DNA of 64,000 nt from an uncultured Pseudodesulfovibrio sp. (GTDB lineage: Bacteria > Desulfobacterota > Desulfovibrionia > Desulfovibrionales > Desulfovibrionaceae). The notes under the pieces are model-generated. The model was not told the DNA's origin. It saw only the letters and a program-made list of their open reading frames with translations, and did no database searches. The position numbers and the translations under genes are program-made. Below, piece by piece: positions 1 through 8,857 of the stretch. Where the stretch lies: NCBI RefSeq assembly GCF_963664965.1, contig NZ_OY761823.1, forward strand, positions 196,001-260,000, written 5' to 3'. Each line of letters begins with the position of its first letter. Position 1 is the stretch's first letter.

Positions 1-2532
1 CGACAGCCCCTTTTCCATGCGAAGTTCGTCAATGAACCAGCGGCGGAACTCGTCGCTGTCGAACAGGCCGTGAAGATACGTCCCCCAGACCCGTCCGTCG
101 GCGCGGGTGTAACCGAGCGGGTTTCCTTCGTTGTCACGCACGGCCACACGCAGGTCCTCGGCCAGCGGCTTGGTCTGCCCGTGATGAATTTCATAACCGT
201 GCACGCGGTGGCCGGACTGGGAATGCTGGCCCCATGTCCGCACAAGCGTCTTTTCCGGCGCGAGCGTCGTCTGCACCGGCAGCAGGCCGAAACCGTCCAC
301 ACGGGTCGTCTCTGACTCCAGTCCGTACGGGTCGTCCACGAGTTCGCCCATCATCTGGAAACCGCCGCATATTCCCACTATGCGGGTGCGATGCCCGTTG
401 TTGGCAAGCTCTCGAATGGCAGCGGCCATCCCCTGCCCGCGCAGGGCCTTCATGTCCGGCACCGTGGACTTGGAGCCGGGAATGATGACCGCGTCCGGCG
501 TGCCGAGATCATGGGCGTCCGTGACCACACGCACACGCACATCCGGCTCGGCGAAAAGCGGGTCGATGTCGTTGAAATTCGAAATGCGCGGCAGGTCGAT
601 CACCGCGATATCAACGCACTCCTCTTCCGGAAACTTGTCCCCTTCGGGCCGGAACCCTTCCTTGAACGAGACCGAGTCTTCCTCGGGCAAACCAAGGGAA
701 TGGATGTACGGGATGGTTCCCATGACTGGCTTGCCCGTATGCTCGAACATCTGCCCGAACGCGGGATCAAGCAGGCTGGCGTCGCCCCGAAACCGGTTGA
801 TGAGGAAGCCTTCCACATGATTGCGCTCGGCAGGCGTCAACAGGTTCATGGTGCCGACCATGGAGGCGAACACGCCGCCCCGGTCGATGTCCCCGGCAAG
901 CAGCACGCGGGCCTTGGCGTACTGTGCCATGGCCATGTTCACGATATCATGGTGCTTGAGATTCACTTCCGCAGGACTGCCCGCGCCTTCGAGGACCATG
1001 ATGTCATACTCGTTGGCAAGGGAATCGTAGGCGGTCTTCACGGCCTCCCACGCACGCGGCTTGTAGCGGACATACTCGGTCACGCTCATGTTGCCCACGG
1101 GCTGGCCCATGACGATCACCTGCGAACCGACGTCGGATCCCGGCTTGAGCAGGACCGGATTCATGCGTACGTCCGGCTTGAGGCGGCACGCCATGGCCTG
1201 CGTCACCTGCGCGCGTCCCATTTCGCCGCCCTGATCGGTGACAAACGAATTGAGCGACATGTTCTGCGCCTTGAACGGGGCCACGCGATACCCGTCCTGC
1301 AAAAAGATTCGACAAAAAGCCGCGGCCAGCACGGATTTTCCCGCATTGGAACTGGTCCCTTGTAACATGAGCGCGGGCGTGCGTTTCTTCCGGCGCACAA
1401 CAGGGGCCTTGGCGGTTCCGCTGACGGCTTCCATGGCGCTGATGAGGCGCTCGTTGTCGGCCTCGTTACGCACGGCCACCCGGAACCAGTTGTTGTCCAG
1501 CCCCTCATAGTTGCCGCACAGCCGAATGGCGATGTGATGCTCGGTCAGCAGCCGTTCCATGAGCGGGACCGCGTCCTGCCCTATCCGCTCCACCCGGCAC
1601 AGCAGGTAGTTCGCCTCACCGGGCATGACCTTGATCCCCGGCACCTGCCTGAGGCCCGATGCGAGATTTTCCCGCAGCAGGGATGTCTGCTCACGGGTCT
1701 TTTTCGCATACGCACGGTCACGCAGGCACCGCGCCCCCACCTTCTGGGCCAGCGTGTTCACCGACCACGCGGGCATGGACTGCTTCATACGCAGGATGAC
1801 GTCCGGGTCGGCAAATGCCAATCCCAGCCGGATGCCGGGAATGGCGAAAAACTTGGTCATGGACAGCACGGTGATGACGTTGGACGGCCTCTCCCTGATG
1901 AGCCGGTCCCGGTCCGCAGGCAGAAATTCGGCAAAGGATTCGTCCACCACGAACCGCGACTGCGGGAACATGGACGCCACCTCGCGCAGGTCAGCGGCGG
2001 AAAATGTCGTGCCGGTGGGGTTGTTGGGACTGCACAGGTACACCAGCGACGGGGTGGTCAAGAGCGGGCCGAGCGCCGGGAAGTTTACCGTAAAGTCATC
2101 GTGCATCGGCACTTCCACGACATTCAGCCGGTTCACCTTGCACGCCCGTCCGTAATCAACATACGTAGGCGACGGAATCACGGCCTGCCGGTAGCCCCCC
2201 ATGGCGGCAATGGCAAACAGCAGCTCAGACGCACCATTGCCCGCAATAACCTGCGAAGGCCATACCTTGTACGCCTCGGAAGCGGCCATGAGCAGTTCCG
2301 TGCTGTCCGGGTCCGGGTAGGAATCAACGGCCTGCAAGGCCTGCCCCACCACCTGCCCGAGCCACGGCGGCGGACCGAGCGGATTCACATTGGCGGAAAA
2401 ATCAATAATCTCGTCCGGAGAACACCCGGCAGTCTCGGCCATGCGCCGCAGATTGCCGCCATGGGCGAACTTCTGCTCGTCAAGGACGTCGGGTATTCCG
2501 GCGAAAACACGTTGTTTCAAGAATGCCTCCAC
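1..2532 (-). CDS. cobD-cobQ: Fused threonine-phosphate decarboxylase / cobyric acid synthase (CobD-CobQ), 3' end cut by window
   Basis: One uninterrupted minus-strand frame encodes two cobamide-biosynthesis enzymes. Residues about 1-370 are a PLP-dependent class I/II aminotransferase-fold decarboxylase of the CobD type, with SPNNPTG-like and [14 protein letters not shown] motifs (the Lys is the PLP ligand). It would make (R)-1-amino-2-propanol phosphate from L-threonine phosphate. After a basic linker ([11 protein letters not shown]), residue 389 begins [12 protein letters not shown], the typical start of CobQ/CbiP, the glutamine-dependent amidase of adenosylcobyric acid. The GATase part shows [10 protein letters not shown] (catalytic Cys), HGYEIHH and WGTYLHGLF. 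Only the last few residues lie outside the window. The GTG start at 2532 was chosen because the CobD homology begins there; its Shine-Dalgarno site is weak. Separate proteins are the usual arrangement. Confidence 0.88.
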   Translation of the reverse strand, partial: MEAFLKQRVFAGIPDVLDEQKFAHGGNLRRMAETAGCSPDEIIDFSANVNPLGPPPWLGQVVGQALQAVDSYPDPDSTELLMAASEAYKVWPSQVIAGNGASELLFAIAAMGGYRQAVIPSPTYVDYGRACKVNRLNVVEVPMHDDFTVNFPALGPLLTTPSLVYLCSPNNPTGTTFSAADLREVASMFPQSRFVVDESFAEFLPADRDRLIRERPSNVITVLSMTKFFAIPGIRLGLAFADPDVILRMKQSMPAWSVNTLAQKVGARCLRDRAYAKKTREQTSLLRENLASGLRQVPGIKVMPGEANYLLCRVERIGQDAVPLMERLLTEHHIAIRLCGNYEGLDNNWFRVAVRNEADNERLISAMEAVSGTAKAPVVRRKKRTPALMLQGTSSNAGKSVLAAAFCRIFLQDGYRVAPFKAQNMSLNSFVTDQGGEMGRAQVTQAMACRLKPDVRMNPVLLKPGSDVGSQVIVMGQPVGNMSVTEYVRYKPRAWEAVKTAYDSLANEYDIMVLEGAGSPAEVNLKHHDIVNMAMAQYAKARVLLAGDIDRGGVFASMVGTMNLLTPAERNHVEGFLINRFRGDASLLDPAFGQMFEHTGKPVMGTIPYIHSLGLPEEDSVSFKEGFRPEGDKFPEEECVDIAVIDLPRISNFNDIDPLFAEPDVRVRVVTDAHDLGTPDAVIIPGSKSTVPDMKALRGQGMAAAIRELANNGHRTRIVGICGGFQMMGELVDDPYGLESETTRVDGFGLLPVQTTLAPEKTLVRTWGQHSQSGHRVHGYEIHHGQTKPLAEDLRVAVRDNEGNPLGYTRADGRVWGTYLHGLFDSDEFRRWFIDELRMEKGLS

Positions 2533-2860
2533 GGGCTTGGGCCCCCCCTGCGGGAGTCCCCGAAAATGTCCTGACCTGGTATCCGCACCGCATATAAGTT
2601 CAACGTACCGCAATAAAACGAGAGAGCGACGCAAACGGTGTGCGGACGCGGAATTCGCGTTGTGCCCCGCACACGCCGAACAGGAGTCTAGATATTTTTG
2701 AGACTTTACGCGGAATGCGCGTCAGAGACAAGAAAGAAATACGACTCCAATGGCTCAAGCACCATTCCACTCGCACCCGTCCGGCCCTGTCTTCATTTAT
2801 TGCGAGCCGCCGAACTTTCCCTTACAGTGGCTGCTTCAATCAGAGTACAAGGAGATTTTC
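2533..2860. other. Intergenic region between cobD-cobQ and the aminotransferase
   Basis: This 328-bp divergent spacer must carry the promoters of both neighbours. I looked for a B12-box typical of cobalamin riboswitches upstream of cobD-cobQ and did not see one. It is AT-richer than the genes. No confident -35/-10 pair was found. Confidence 0.4.
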
Positions 2861-4054
2861 ATGCAACTTATTTCGTCGCAGATGGTCGGATACATGGAGC
2901 GGTCCTCATGGATTCGCAAAATGTTTGAGGAAGGCATCAAAATGAAGAAGGAATTCGGAGAGGATGCTGTCCACGACTTCAGCCTCGGCAACCCGGACCT
3001 TCCGCCGCCGCCCACGGTCAAGGAAGCACTGGCCGACCTTGCGGAACAGGCCGGAGAACCGTTCTTCCTCGGTTACATGCCCAACTTCGGGTACCCCCAT
3101 GTCCGTGAAAAGCTGGCAGAAGAGGTGACCAAGGAGCAGGGCGTGGATGTTCCTGCGGATTGTCTGGTCATCACCTGCGGTGCGGCCGGAGCGCTCAACT
3201 CGGTATTCCGCGCCGTGCTGGAACCGGACGACGAAGTGCTCGTTCCGACTCCCTTCTTCGTGGAGTACGGCTTCTACGCCGAAAACCACGCTGCCAAACT
3301 CGTCACCGTGCCGTCCAAGCCGCTGACATTCGAGCTTGATCTGGAGGCCATGGATGCAGCCATCACGGACAGAACCCGCGTGGTGCTCATCAACTCGCCC
3401 AACAATCCCACGGGCGCAGTTTACACACGCGAAGAACTCGACGGACTGGCCGCCATCCTGCGGAAGCACAATGAAGGCCGCGACAAGCCCATCTACATCC
3501 TGTCCGACGAGCCGTACCGCTTCCTCGCGTTCGACGGCGTGGAAGTACCGAGCCTGCTCGATGTCTATGAATATTCCATCGTATGCTCGTCCTTTTCCAA
3601 GAACCTGAGTCTGGCAGGCGGACGCGTCGGCTACGCGCTGGTCAACCCGGCCATCGAGGGACGCGAAGCCCTGATGGGAGCAATCGTCATGGCAAACCGC
3701 ATCCTCGGCTTTGTCAACGCCCCGGCCCTTGCCCAAAAACTGCTCGCCAAGGCCCTCGGCAGCTCGGTGGACATCTCCATCTACGACTCCCGCCGCAAGG
3801 CCATGGCCGAAGTTCTCGACAACGCGGGCTTCAAGTACACCATGCCCAAGGGCGCATTCTACTTCTTCCCCGAAGCACCGGGCGGCGACGACGTCAAGTT
3901 CTGCGCCACCTTGCAGGAAGAAAAGATACTGGCGGTCCCCGGCACTGGCTTCGGCTATCCCGGCTATTTCCGCCTCGCCTTCTGCGTAAGCGAAGACGTC
4001 ATCACCCGCTCAAGGGACGCCTTTGTCCGGGCCATGGAAAAAGCCAAGGCCTAA
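2861..4054 (+). CDS. PLP-dependent class I/II aminotransferase (aspartate aminotransferase-like)
   Basis: A 397-residue cytosolic fold-type I aminotransferase. Visible motifs are the glycine-rich cofactor loop TCGAAGALNSVF, NSPNNPTGAVY, LSDEPYRF (Asp for the pyridine nitrogen) and SSFSKNLSLAGGRVGY, where Lys247 should bind PLP. A C-terminal RLAFC supplies the substrate-carboxylate Arg. An open frame extends upstream to 2750, but the ATG at 2861 has a good AAGGAG site eight bases upstream and matches the family N-terminus. Substrate cannot be told from sequence; aspartate, alanine or aromatic acids are possible. It is monocistronic and followed by a strong terminator. Confidence 0.88.
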   Translation: MQLISSQMVGYMERSSWIRKMFEEGIKMKKEFGEDAVHDFSLGNPDLPPPPTVKEALADLAEQAGEPFFLGYMPNFGYPHVREKLAEEVTKEQGVDVPADCLVITCGAAGALNSVFRAVLEPDDEVLVPTPFFVEYGFYAENHAAKLVTVPSKPLTFELDLEAMDAAITDRTRVVLINSPNNPTGAVYTREELDGLAAILRKHNEGRDKPIYILSDEPYRFLAFDGVEVPSLLDVYEYSIVCSSFSKNLSLAGGRVGYALVNPAIEGREALMGAIVMANRILGFVNAPALAQKLLAKALGSSVDISIYDSRRKAMAEVLDNAGFKYTMPKGAFYFFPEAPGGDDVKFCATLQEEKILAVPGTGFGYPGYFRLAFCVSEDVITRSRDAFVRAMEKAKA

Positions 4055-4078
4055 CGGGAAAACTCCCCTAAAAAGAAG

Positions 4079-4111
4079 AGGCTTCGGAAGAATACTTCCG
4101 AAGCCTTTTTT
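4079..4111 (+). terminator. Rho-independent terminator of the aminotransferase gene
   Basis: A perfect 12-bp stem (AGGCTTCGGAAG / CTTCCGAAGCCT) with an AATA loop and a seven-T tail, 25 bases after the stop codon. Confidence 0.92.
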
Positions 4112-4243
4112 GCTGGCCGTTGCCGCGAGAGCTGTTCCATGACGAGTTTAAAAATTTTGCCCCATGGCGACGGCTGAGCCATGAAGTTGAAATTTTTGTA
4201 CGGACGCCCTTATTCCGCGACCTTGTCACGCCCCCAAAACACC

Positions 4244-4263
4244 AATTACAACACACTGTAATT
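4244..4263. promoter_or_regulatory. Inverted repeat, candidate enhancer-binding-protein site
   Basis: A perfect dyad AATTACA-acacac-TGTAATT. It is centred about 75 bp upstream of the predicted start of the sigma-54 promoter at 4302-4317, the distance range used by bacterial enhancer-binding proteins. The link is inference from spacing alone. Confidence 0.4.
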
Positions 4264-4301
4264 CAAGGATAAAAATATTTTTTGAAACATCCGTCAGACT
4301 T

Positions 4302-4317
4302 TGGCACGCCAAGTGCT
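4302..4317 (+). promoter_or_regulatory. Candidate sigma-54 (-24/-12) promoter facing no gene
   Basis: TGGCACGccaagTGCT matches the sigma-54 consensus TGGCACG-N4-TTGCW at every constrained position but one, including the invariant GG and GC with correct spacing. No plus-strand gene follows until 7685. A hairpin with a U-rich tail lies about 45 bases past the expected start, so the product may be a short RNA. Confidence 0.5.
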
Positions 4318-4327
4318 ATAAAGAAAG

Positions 4328-4388
4328 CATCTTCCTTTTATTTGCACCGAGAAAACAACAGGCTCCCTCCGGGGAGCCTTTCTCGTTT
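4328..4388 (+). ncRNA. Hypothetical sigma-54-dependent short transcript
   Basis: Predicted only from the promoter-like element at 4302-4317 and the hairpin at 4360-4379, which is followed by TTTCTCGTTT. The roughly 60-nt RNA has no start codon with a credible ribosome site. It ends just before the 3' end of the oppositely transcribed solute-binding pseudogene, so it could also be an antisense leader if read-through occurs. No known sRNA family is recognised. Confidence 0.3.
4360..4379. terminator. Terminator hairpin between converging transcripts
   Basis: An 8-bp stem AGGCTCCC/GGGAGCCT with a TCCG loop. On the minus strand it follows the solute-binding pseudogene and is trailed by TGTTGTTTTCT. 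On the plus strand it is trailed by TTTCTCGTTT. It may serve both directions. Confidence 0.6.
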
Positions 4389-4396
4389 CATGGGGG

Positions 4397-5181
4397 TTAT
4401 TCAGTACTGCCGGTCGCGCCGTCCTGCACCTCAAACAATTCGCGATAGCTTTGAAGGATGGCAGCCACCTTGCCCTGTGCCTGAATATCCTCAAGAGCCT
4501 TACGAACCTTCTCGACAACCGCATCCGGCGTGTTCAACCCGAAAGCCATGTAAATGGGACGATCGAAAAGCGGCATCATCATGACCCAATAATCAGACGG
4601 CAGGCCCGACATCTTGAGCCACCGGGCAAGAGACAGAGGATCACCAGTCGTCAGATCAATACGCCGCGTACTCGGCGCCGACTTGTGCAGATTCAAATCT
4701 TCGGAATTGACAGGAAACAGATTGGCTCCTTCAACAAATCCCTGTGAAAGCAGGAAATGGTGCGTGGAGCTCGCACGGGTTACCCCAATTCGGTATTTTT
4801 TGCGTCATTCAGCGATTTCAGGTTGATGTCTTTCCTGTATTTCGGACGAAACAGGGCCATTTCAACGGCAAGGCCATTGATCGGTATCCACTTGAAGTGG
4901 GCTGCCCGATTGGGCAATTTCAGAATGGAATAAATAAGAACGTTATCACCGGTTCGGGCCATCTCGTAAGCCCGGGCCCAGGGATAGGCTTCGATGTCGT
5001 AACTGACTCCAGCCTGATCGAGAGTCGCCTTCACCACCTCGGTGACAATCCCCTCAATCCGCCCGTTCCTTACGCAATTATACGGGGGCCATTCCTCCGT
5101 CACCACCTGTATGTCCGCGCACAGCGCCCCGGTAGCCATGACAAGAGCAAAGACACCCGCCAGCAAAGCTTTTCGAATCAT
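4397..5181 (-). pseudogene. Periplasmic family 3 solute-binding protein, frameshifted
   Basis: The N-terminal part from ATG 5181 has a signal peptide (MIRKALLAGVFALVMATGALC) and the SBP_bac_3 pattern, including TEEWPPYN and YPWARAYEMA. The frame breaks at a run of six A (plus-strand T6, 4796-4801), giving NTELG and a stop. Reading one extra A restores KKYRIGVTRASSTHHFLL and the rest of the fold to a stop at 4397. The intact product would be about 260 residues, the usual length. Either this is a true one-base deletion, a phase-variable homopolymer, or a sequencing error. There is no adjacent permease gene. A second family 3 protein lies at 48331-49092. Confidence 0.82.
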
Positions 5182-5308
5182 GATCAACTGCACTTTTTCA
5201 ACGATGTTCTCCCCAAAAACGGGCTCCCCAACCCGCCATAAACTCACTTATGTAACAATAAACACCGTTATAGGAATTATGTCCAGTATGATTTACTAAA
5301 ACTCTCAT

Positions 5309-6544
5309 TTAATTCGAACGTTTCAGACGAGAAAACAACTTCTTCACGCGCATTTTTCGCTTTTTTACGGTGTCACCGGTTTTCTGAACGGCACTGCTGG
5401 CTATCGTACTGACCTTCTTACCTGTATCCGAAACCGTGCCCACTGTTTTCCCGGTCACGTTCTTCGCGGTATCGGAAACCTTCCTGACCGCCTGTCCCGC
5501 CGTATGTACGACACGCTTCACTCCCCCCGTCACGCCGCCAGCAACGGCTCCGACACCGTCCTTCACACTTCGTGCTCCGTTGCCCACGGCCTCGGCAGCA
5601 CCGGACACGGCCGAACCAACACCACGCGCCATCTTTCCGGAACCGGATTTCACCGCGCCGGTCGCGCCCTTCACCAACAATCTGGTCACGTAGGTCACGG
5701 TCCCCGCGCTCATGCTCACAAATATCTTCGACGCCTCGATGGTCGCCGAACGACGCATGCTCCCGCCCGCATCCAGTTTCAGGCTCATGTAATTGCGTGC
5801 GATGATGCCGCACCGCAACGACAGCAGGCAGTTGGCCGAACCGGTCAACACCGATTCCGTGATGGTTCCGGCAAGCGCCTGCGCTCCGGGCACGGCACCA
5901 AGCGCAGAGCCGCCCAGAAGGGGCGTCATCAATTCCGTCACATATTCATCAACGCCGAAGTCCTCGATACTTCCGGCGATAAACGATGTCGCAGCAATAT
6001 TCGCGTACAGATTGACCATCTCCCGCCAGTGAGGACGCTGATTGTATATCTTGGAAATTCGCCACACCATCCGCGTCACCAGAAACAGCACCACCAACGT
6101 ATCAAGCCGACCGTTCTGTGCCACAGCCGAGCCGATGAAAACCCGCTTTGCTTCCGCCTGAATCTCTTGGTCAGCCCGACTCTCCAGCACGGCAAGCGCG
6201 GTCTCCAGATCCTCTTCGCCGTCCACCTTCACACCGGCTTCCCGAAGGTATTTATTCCGCCTCAGCCGTTTGACCAACCGAAGCCGGAAACGCCGCAACG
6301 CCTCTTCCGAAGGCGAGGCATGAACCAGCAGCGGACGCGGACGCAGAAAAGCCACGGCCCCGCCCCATGCAAGGCAGGCCGCAACGGATATGAAAAGTGC
6401 CCAGAACACCCACGGCTCCAGCACGGGATTGAATCGTCCCGCAAAATCGGCAAGCCCGGTAATACAGCTGTACAGAAAGGTCAGAAATGATCCGACAATA
6501 ATCAGCCCTGCCAGCGTGATAAAATTTTTCAAATATTTCGGCAT
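5309..6544 (-). CDS. DUF697-type membrane protein with a repetitive LEA-like C-terminal tail
   Basis: About 411 residues. Two N-terminal membrane segments (FITLAGLIIVGSFLTFLYSC and a second near residues 45-65) are followed by a charged region and a DUF697-like domain, as in YcjF-type proteins. This domain contains VLFLVTRMVWRISKIYNQRP and a long glycine/alanine-rich part typical of the family. The last 120 residues are Gly/Ala/Lys/Val/Thr-rich pseudo-repeats (for example VGNGARSVKDGVGAVAGGV) ending in a very basic KKRKMRVKKLFSRLKRSN. That tail resembles late-embryogenesis-abundant or amphipathic lipid-binding repeats. A GTG at 6571 is an alternative start; neither has a clear ribosome site. 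The function is unknown. Confidence 0.7.
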   Translation of the reverse strand: MPKYLKNFITLAGLIIVGSFLTFLYSCITGLADFAGRFNPVLEPWVFWALFISVAACLAWGGAVAFLRPRPLLVHASPSEEALRRFRLRLVKRLRRNKYLREAGVKVDGEEDLETALAVLESRADQEIQAEAKRVFIGSAVAQNGRLDTLVVLFLVTRMVWRISKIYNQRPHWREMVNLYANIAATSFIAGSIEDFGVDEYVTELMTPLLGGSALGAVPGAQALAGTITESVLTGSANCLLSLRCGIIARNYMSLKLDAGGSMRRSATIEASKIFVSMSAGTVTYVTRLLVKGATGAVKSGSGKMARGVGSAVSGAAEAVGNGARSVKDGVGAVAGGVTGGVKRVVHTAGQAVRKVSDTAKNVTGKTVGTVSDTGKKVSTIASSAVQKTGDTVKKRKMRVKKLFSRLKRSN

Positions 6545-6629
6545 AAACGCAATAGTATCCGATTTCCACACGCCATGAAAGCATGTGCAATTTTCGATCA
6601 GTCAGGCCAGTAAACTTCTCAGGAACCGG

Positions 6630-7397
6630 CTACACGTCGATCTCGACACCTATGGGGCAATGATCCGATCCCATGACTTCCGGTTCGATCCATGCGCGCA
6701 CGACCTTGTCCTTCAGTTCCTCGGACACGAAAAAGTAGTCGATGCGCCATCCGGCGTTGTTCTTGCGGGCATTGAACCGATACGACCACCATGAATAATG
6801 GTGCGGGCCGTCCTCGAAAAGACGAAACGTATCCACATAGCCGTGGTCGATAAATTTGTCGATCCACGCCCGTTCAATCGGCAAGAAGCCCGAACGCTCG
6901 GCATTGGACTTGGGATTCTTGAGGTCGATCTCGGTATGGGCTGTATTGAAATCCCCGCCCACCACAATGGGCTTGCTCTTTCGCAACGCTTCCGCGTGTT
7001 CGAGAAAACAGTCATAGAACCCCATCTTGAACTCCAGCCGCTCATCGCTCATCTGGCCGTTGGGGAAATATATATTGAACAGATGGAAATCAGGATATTC
7101 AAGGTGCAGCACCCGCCCTTCATCGCGGAAACGCTCATCAGGCAGACCAATATTCACCTCAAGCGGCTCGGGATTGGCAAAGCAGGCAACCCCGGAGTAC
7201 CCCTTCTTTTTCTTCGACCAATTCCAGTAGGCATTGGAATAGGAGTCCGGCTCACGGTCTTCTTCCACTATCTGGTCGGGGTGGGCCTTGGTTTCCTGCA
7301 ACATAACGACATCGCCGCCGCAGGAGTCCAGCCAGTCCCGGAAATTTTTCTTTGTGACGGCCCGGTACCCGTTGACGTTCCATGAATAGATAATCAT
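6630..7397 (-). CDS. xth: Exodeoxyribonuclease III / AP endonuclease
   Basis: A 255-residue protein of the EEP (Mg-dependent exonuclease III) superfamily, acting on abasic sites and 3' blocked ends in base excision repair. Catalytic motifs are all present: SWNVNGYRA (Asn), LQETKAHP (metal-binding Glu), GGDFNTAH (Asp/Asn), DYFFVSEE and the terminal GSDHCPIGV (Asp-His pair). The ATG at 7397 follows TAGGAGTTGCGA, a good ribosome site; a TTG six bases upstream is less likely. Length and motif order are normal for bacterial XthA/ExoA. Confidence 0.94.
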   Translation of the reverse strand: MIIYSWNVNGYRAVTKKNFRDWLDSCGGDVVMLQETKAHPDQIVEEDREPDSYSNAYWNWSKKKKGYSGVACFANPEPLEVNIGLPDERFRDEGRVLHLEYPDFHLFNIYFPNGQMSDERLEFKMGFYDCFLEHAEALRKSKPIVVGGDFNTAHTEIDLKNPKSNAERSGFLPIERAWIDKFIDHGYVDTFRLFEDGPHHYSWWSYRFNARKNNAGWRIDYFFVSEELKDKVVRAWIEPEVMGSDHCPIGVEIDV

Positions 7398-7411
7398 TCG
7401 CAACTCCTATG

Positions 7412-7444
7412 AAAAAAGGAGGGACCGGCCCATCGCCGATCCCC
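7412..7444 (-). terminator. Rho-independent terminator after the 29-residue membrane peptide gene
   Basis: Read on the minus strand, GGGATCGGC-gatg-GGCCGGTCCC can form a nine-pair stem with one G-U wobble, followed by TCCTTTTTTC. It separates the small gene from the exonuclease III gene. Confidence 0.65.
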
Positions 7445-7475
7445 CCTTGCTGTGCCGCTTAGACGGCGAAAACTT

Positions 7476-7565
7476 TTATTTCTCGTTGGGCGAGCTGACC
7501 TTGATCGCGACAAGCGCGCTGATGGTCAGGAACAAACCAAGGAAAAACCAGAAATAACCCATCAT
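7476..7565 (-). CDS. 29-residue membrane peptide
   Basis: A short frame begins MMGYFWFFLGLFLTISALVA and continues IKVSSPNEK before the stop. It has a single hydrophobic helix with a short polar C-terminus. The start has a strong TAGGAGGATGCTATT ribosome site, and a terminator-like hairpin follows the stop, which together argue for a real gene. No family is recognised. It could be a small subunit or assembly peptide of a membrane complex, but nothing adjacent suggests a partner. Confidence 0.7.
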   Translation of the reverse strand: MMGYFWFFLGLFLTISALVAIKVSSPNEK

Positions 7566-7684
7566 AATAGCATCCTCCTATTTCTCTCTATCAGTCCGCC
7601 ACTAGTAGCAAAAACTTTTCCGGAAGGGAAGGCGGTTTTCGCAGACTGGCGGCCCGTCCACTTCCCTGATACTGTCCGCGCATC

Positions 7685-8857
7685 ATGACTGACACCAATT
7701 ACGATATCATAATTCTCGGCGCGGGCGCGTCCGGCCTCTACTGTGCCATGCACGCCGCCCGAAACGGCCACTCCGTCGCCATCATCGACCACTCGGACAA
7801 ACCCGCCCGGAAAATCCGCGTTTCCGGCGGCGGCAAATGCAATTTCACGAACATGACGGTGGAACCGCACAACTACATCTGCGCCAACCCCCACTTCGTC
7901 AAATCCGCTCTCGCCCGACACAGCCAGTGGGATGTCATCGGATTTTTCGCCGATCACGGCATCTCCTACGAGGAACGCGACCACGGCCAACTGTTCACCC
8001 GCGAAGGTGCCGGACGCCTCGCCGGAATCCTTGTGGACCAATGCAAGAAGCTCGGCGTGGATTTCCTTCTCGGCCGCACTGTCGCCTCGGTAGACGGCCC
8101 CGGTCCCTACCGCGTGGATACCGGCGAAATTTTCACAGCCGAAAAACTCGTCATCGCGCTCGGCGGCCCGTCATGGCCGCAGGTCGGAGCCTCAGACCTC
8201 GGTTTCCGGCTTGCCAAGCAGTTCGGCCTGCCTATTCTCCGCCCGCACCCCGGCCTCGTGCCGCTCGTCTTTCCGCAAAGACAGCGCGCCATGTGCGAAG
8301 ACCTCGCAGGCAACGCCCTGCCCGCCACCATCCGATGCGGAGATACCGCGTTCACCGACCCGCTCCTGTTCACACACAAGGGCATCTCCGGCCCCACGAC
8401 ACTCCAGATTTCATCCTACTGGACCAACGGCGACCCCATCTTCATCGACTTCCTGCCCGGTCAGCCCGTGCCCGATCTCATCGAAGAACACCGCAGTTCA
8501 AACATCCAGTTCAAAAACCTGCTCGCCCGTGTGCTGCCCAAGCGACTTCCAGCGCATCTGCTCTCCGAAAATCTTGCCAACGCCACTGTCAGCCAGATGA
8601 GCAAACAGCAAATCGAAGTCGCCGCAGACCGTATCCACAACCTGCGCGTCAACCCCGCTTCCACCGAAGGCTATGCCAAGGCCGAAGTCACCGTCGGCGG
8701 CATCGATACCAACGCGGTCTCATCCAAGACCTTCGAAGCCCGCGACGTCCCCGGTCTGCACATCATCGGCGAAGCCCTCGATGTCACCGGACACCTCGGC
8801 GGCTACAACCTCCAGTGGGCCTTCGCCTCCGGCGCCGCCTGCGGTGACGAATTGTAA
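7685..8857 (+). CDS. NAD(P)/FAD-dependent oxidoreductase of the HI0933/YhiN (BaiN) family
   Basis: A 390-residue flavoprotein. The N-terminus is a Rossmann FAD-binding motif, DIIILGAGASGLYCA, then the family hallmark KIRVSGGGKCNFTN. ALGGPSWPQVGASDLGF and the C-terminal LHIIGEALDVTGHLGGYNLQ, which completes FAD binding, are also present. The HI0933 family is widespread but functionally ill-defined; one member (BaiN) works in bile-acid dehydroxylation, but that role is not implied here. The gene stands alone, with no clear Shine-Dalgarno site before its ATG. Confidence 0.88.
   Translation: MTDTNYDIIILGAGASGLYCAMHAARNGHSVAIIDHSDKPARKIRVSGGGKCNFTNMTVEPHNYICANPHFVKSALARHSQWDVIGFFADHGISYEERDHGQLFTREGAGRLAGILVDQCKKLGVDFLLGRTVASVDGPGPYRVDTGEIFTAEKLVIALGGPSWPQVGASDLGFRLAKQFGLPILRPHPGLVPLVFPQRQRAMCEDLAGNALPATIRCGDTAFTDPLLFTHKGISGPTTLQISSYWTNGDPIFIDFLPGQPVPDLIEEHRSSNIQFKNLLARVLPKRLPAHLLSENLANATVSQMSKQQIEVAADRIHNLRVNPASTEGYAKAEVTVGGIDTNAVSSKTFEARDVPGLHIIGEALDVTGHLGGYNLQWAFASGAACGDEL

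Noticed and set aside
2533-2860. Cobalamin riboswitch upstream of cobD-cobQ
   Set aside because: I looked for the B12-box and the surrounding helices and did not find them.
4780-4801. Programmed ribosomal frameshifting in the solute-binding gene
   Set aside because: There is a slippery-looking A run, but no downstream stimulatory structure was evident and the family does not use recoding. A simple indel is preferred.
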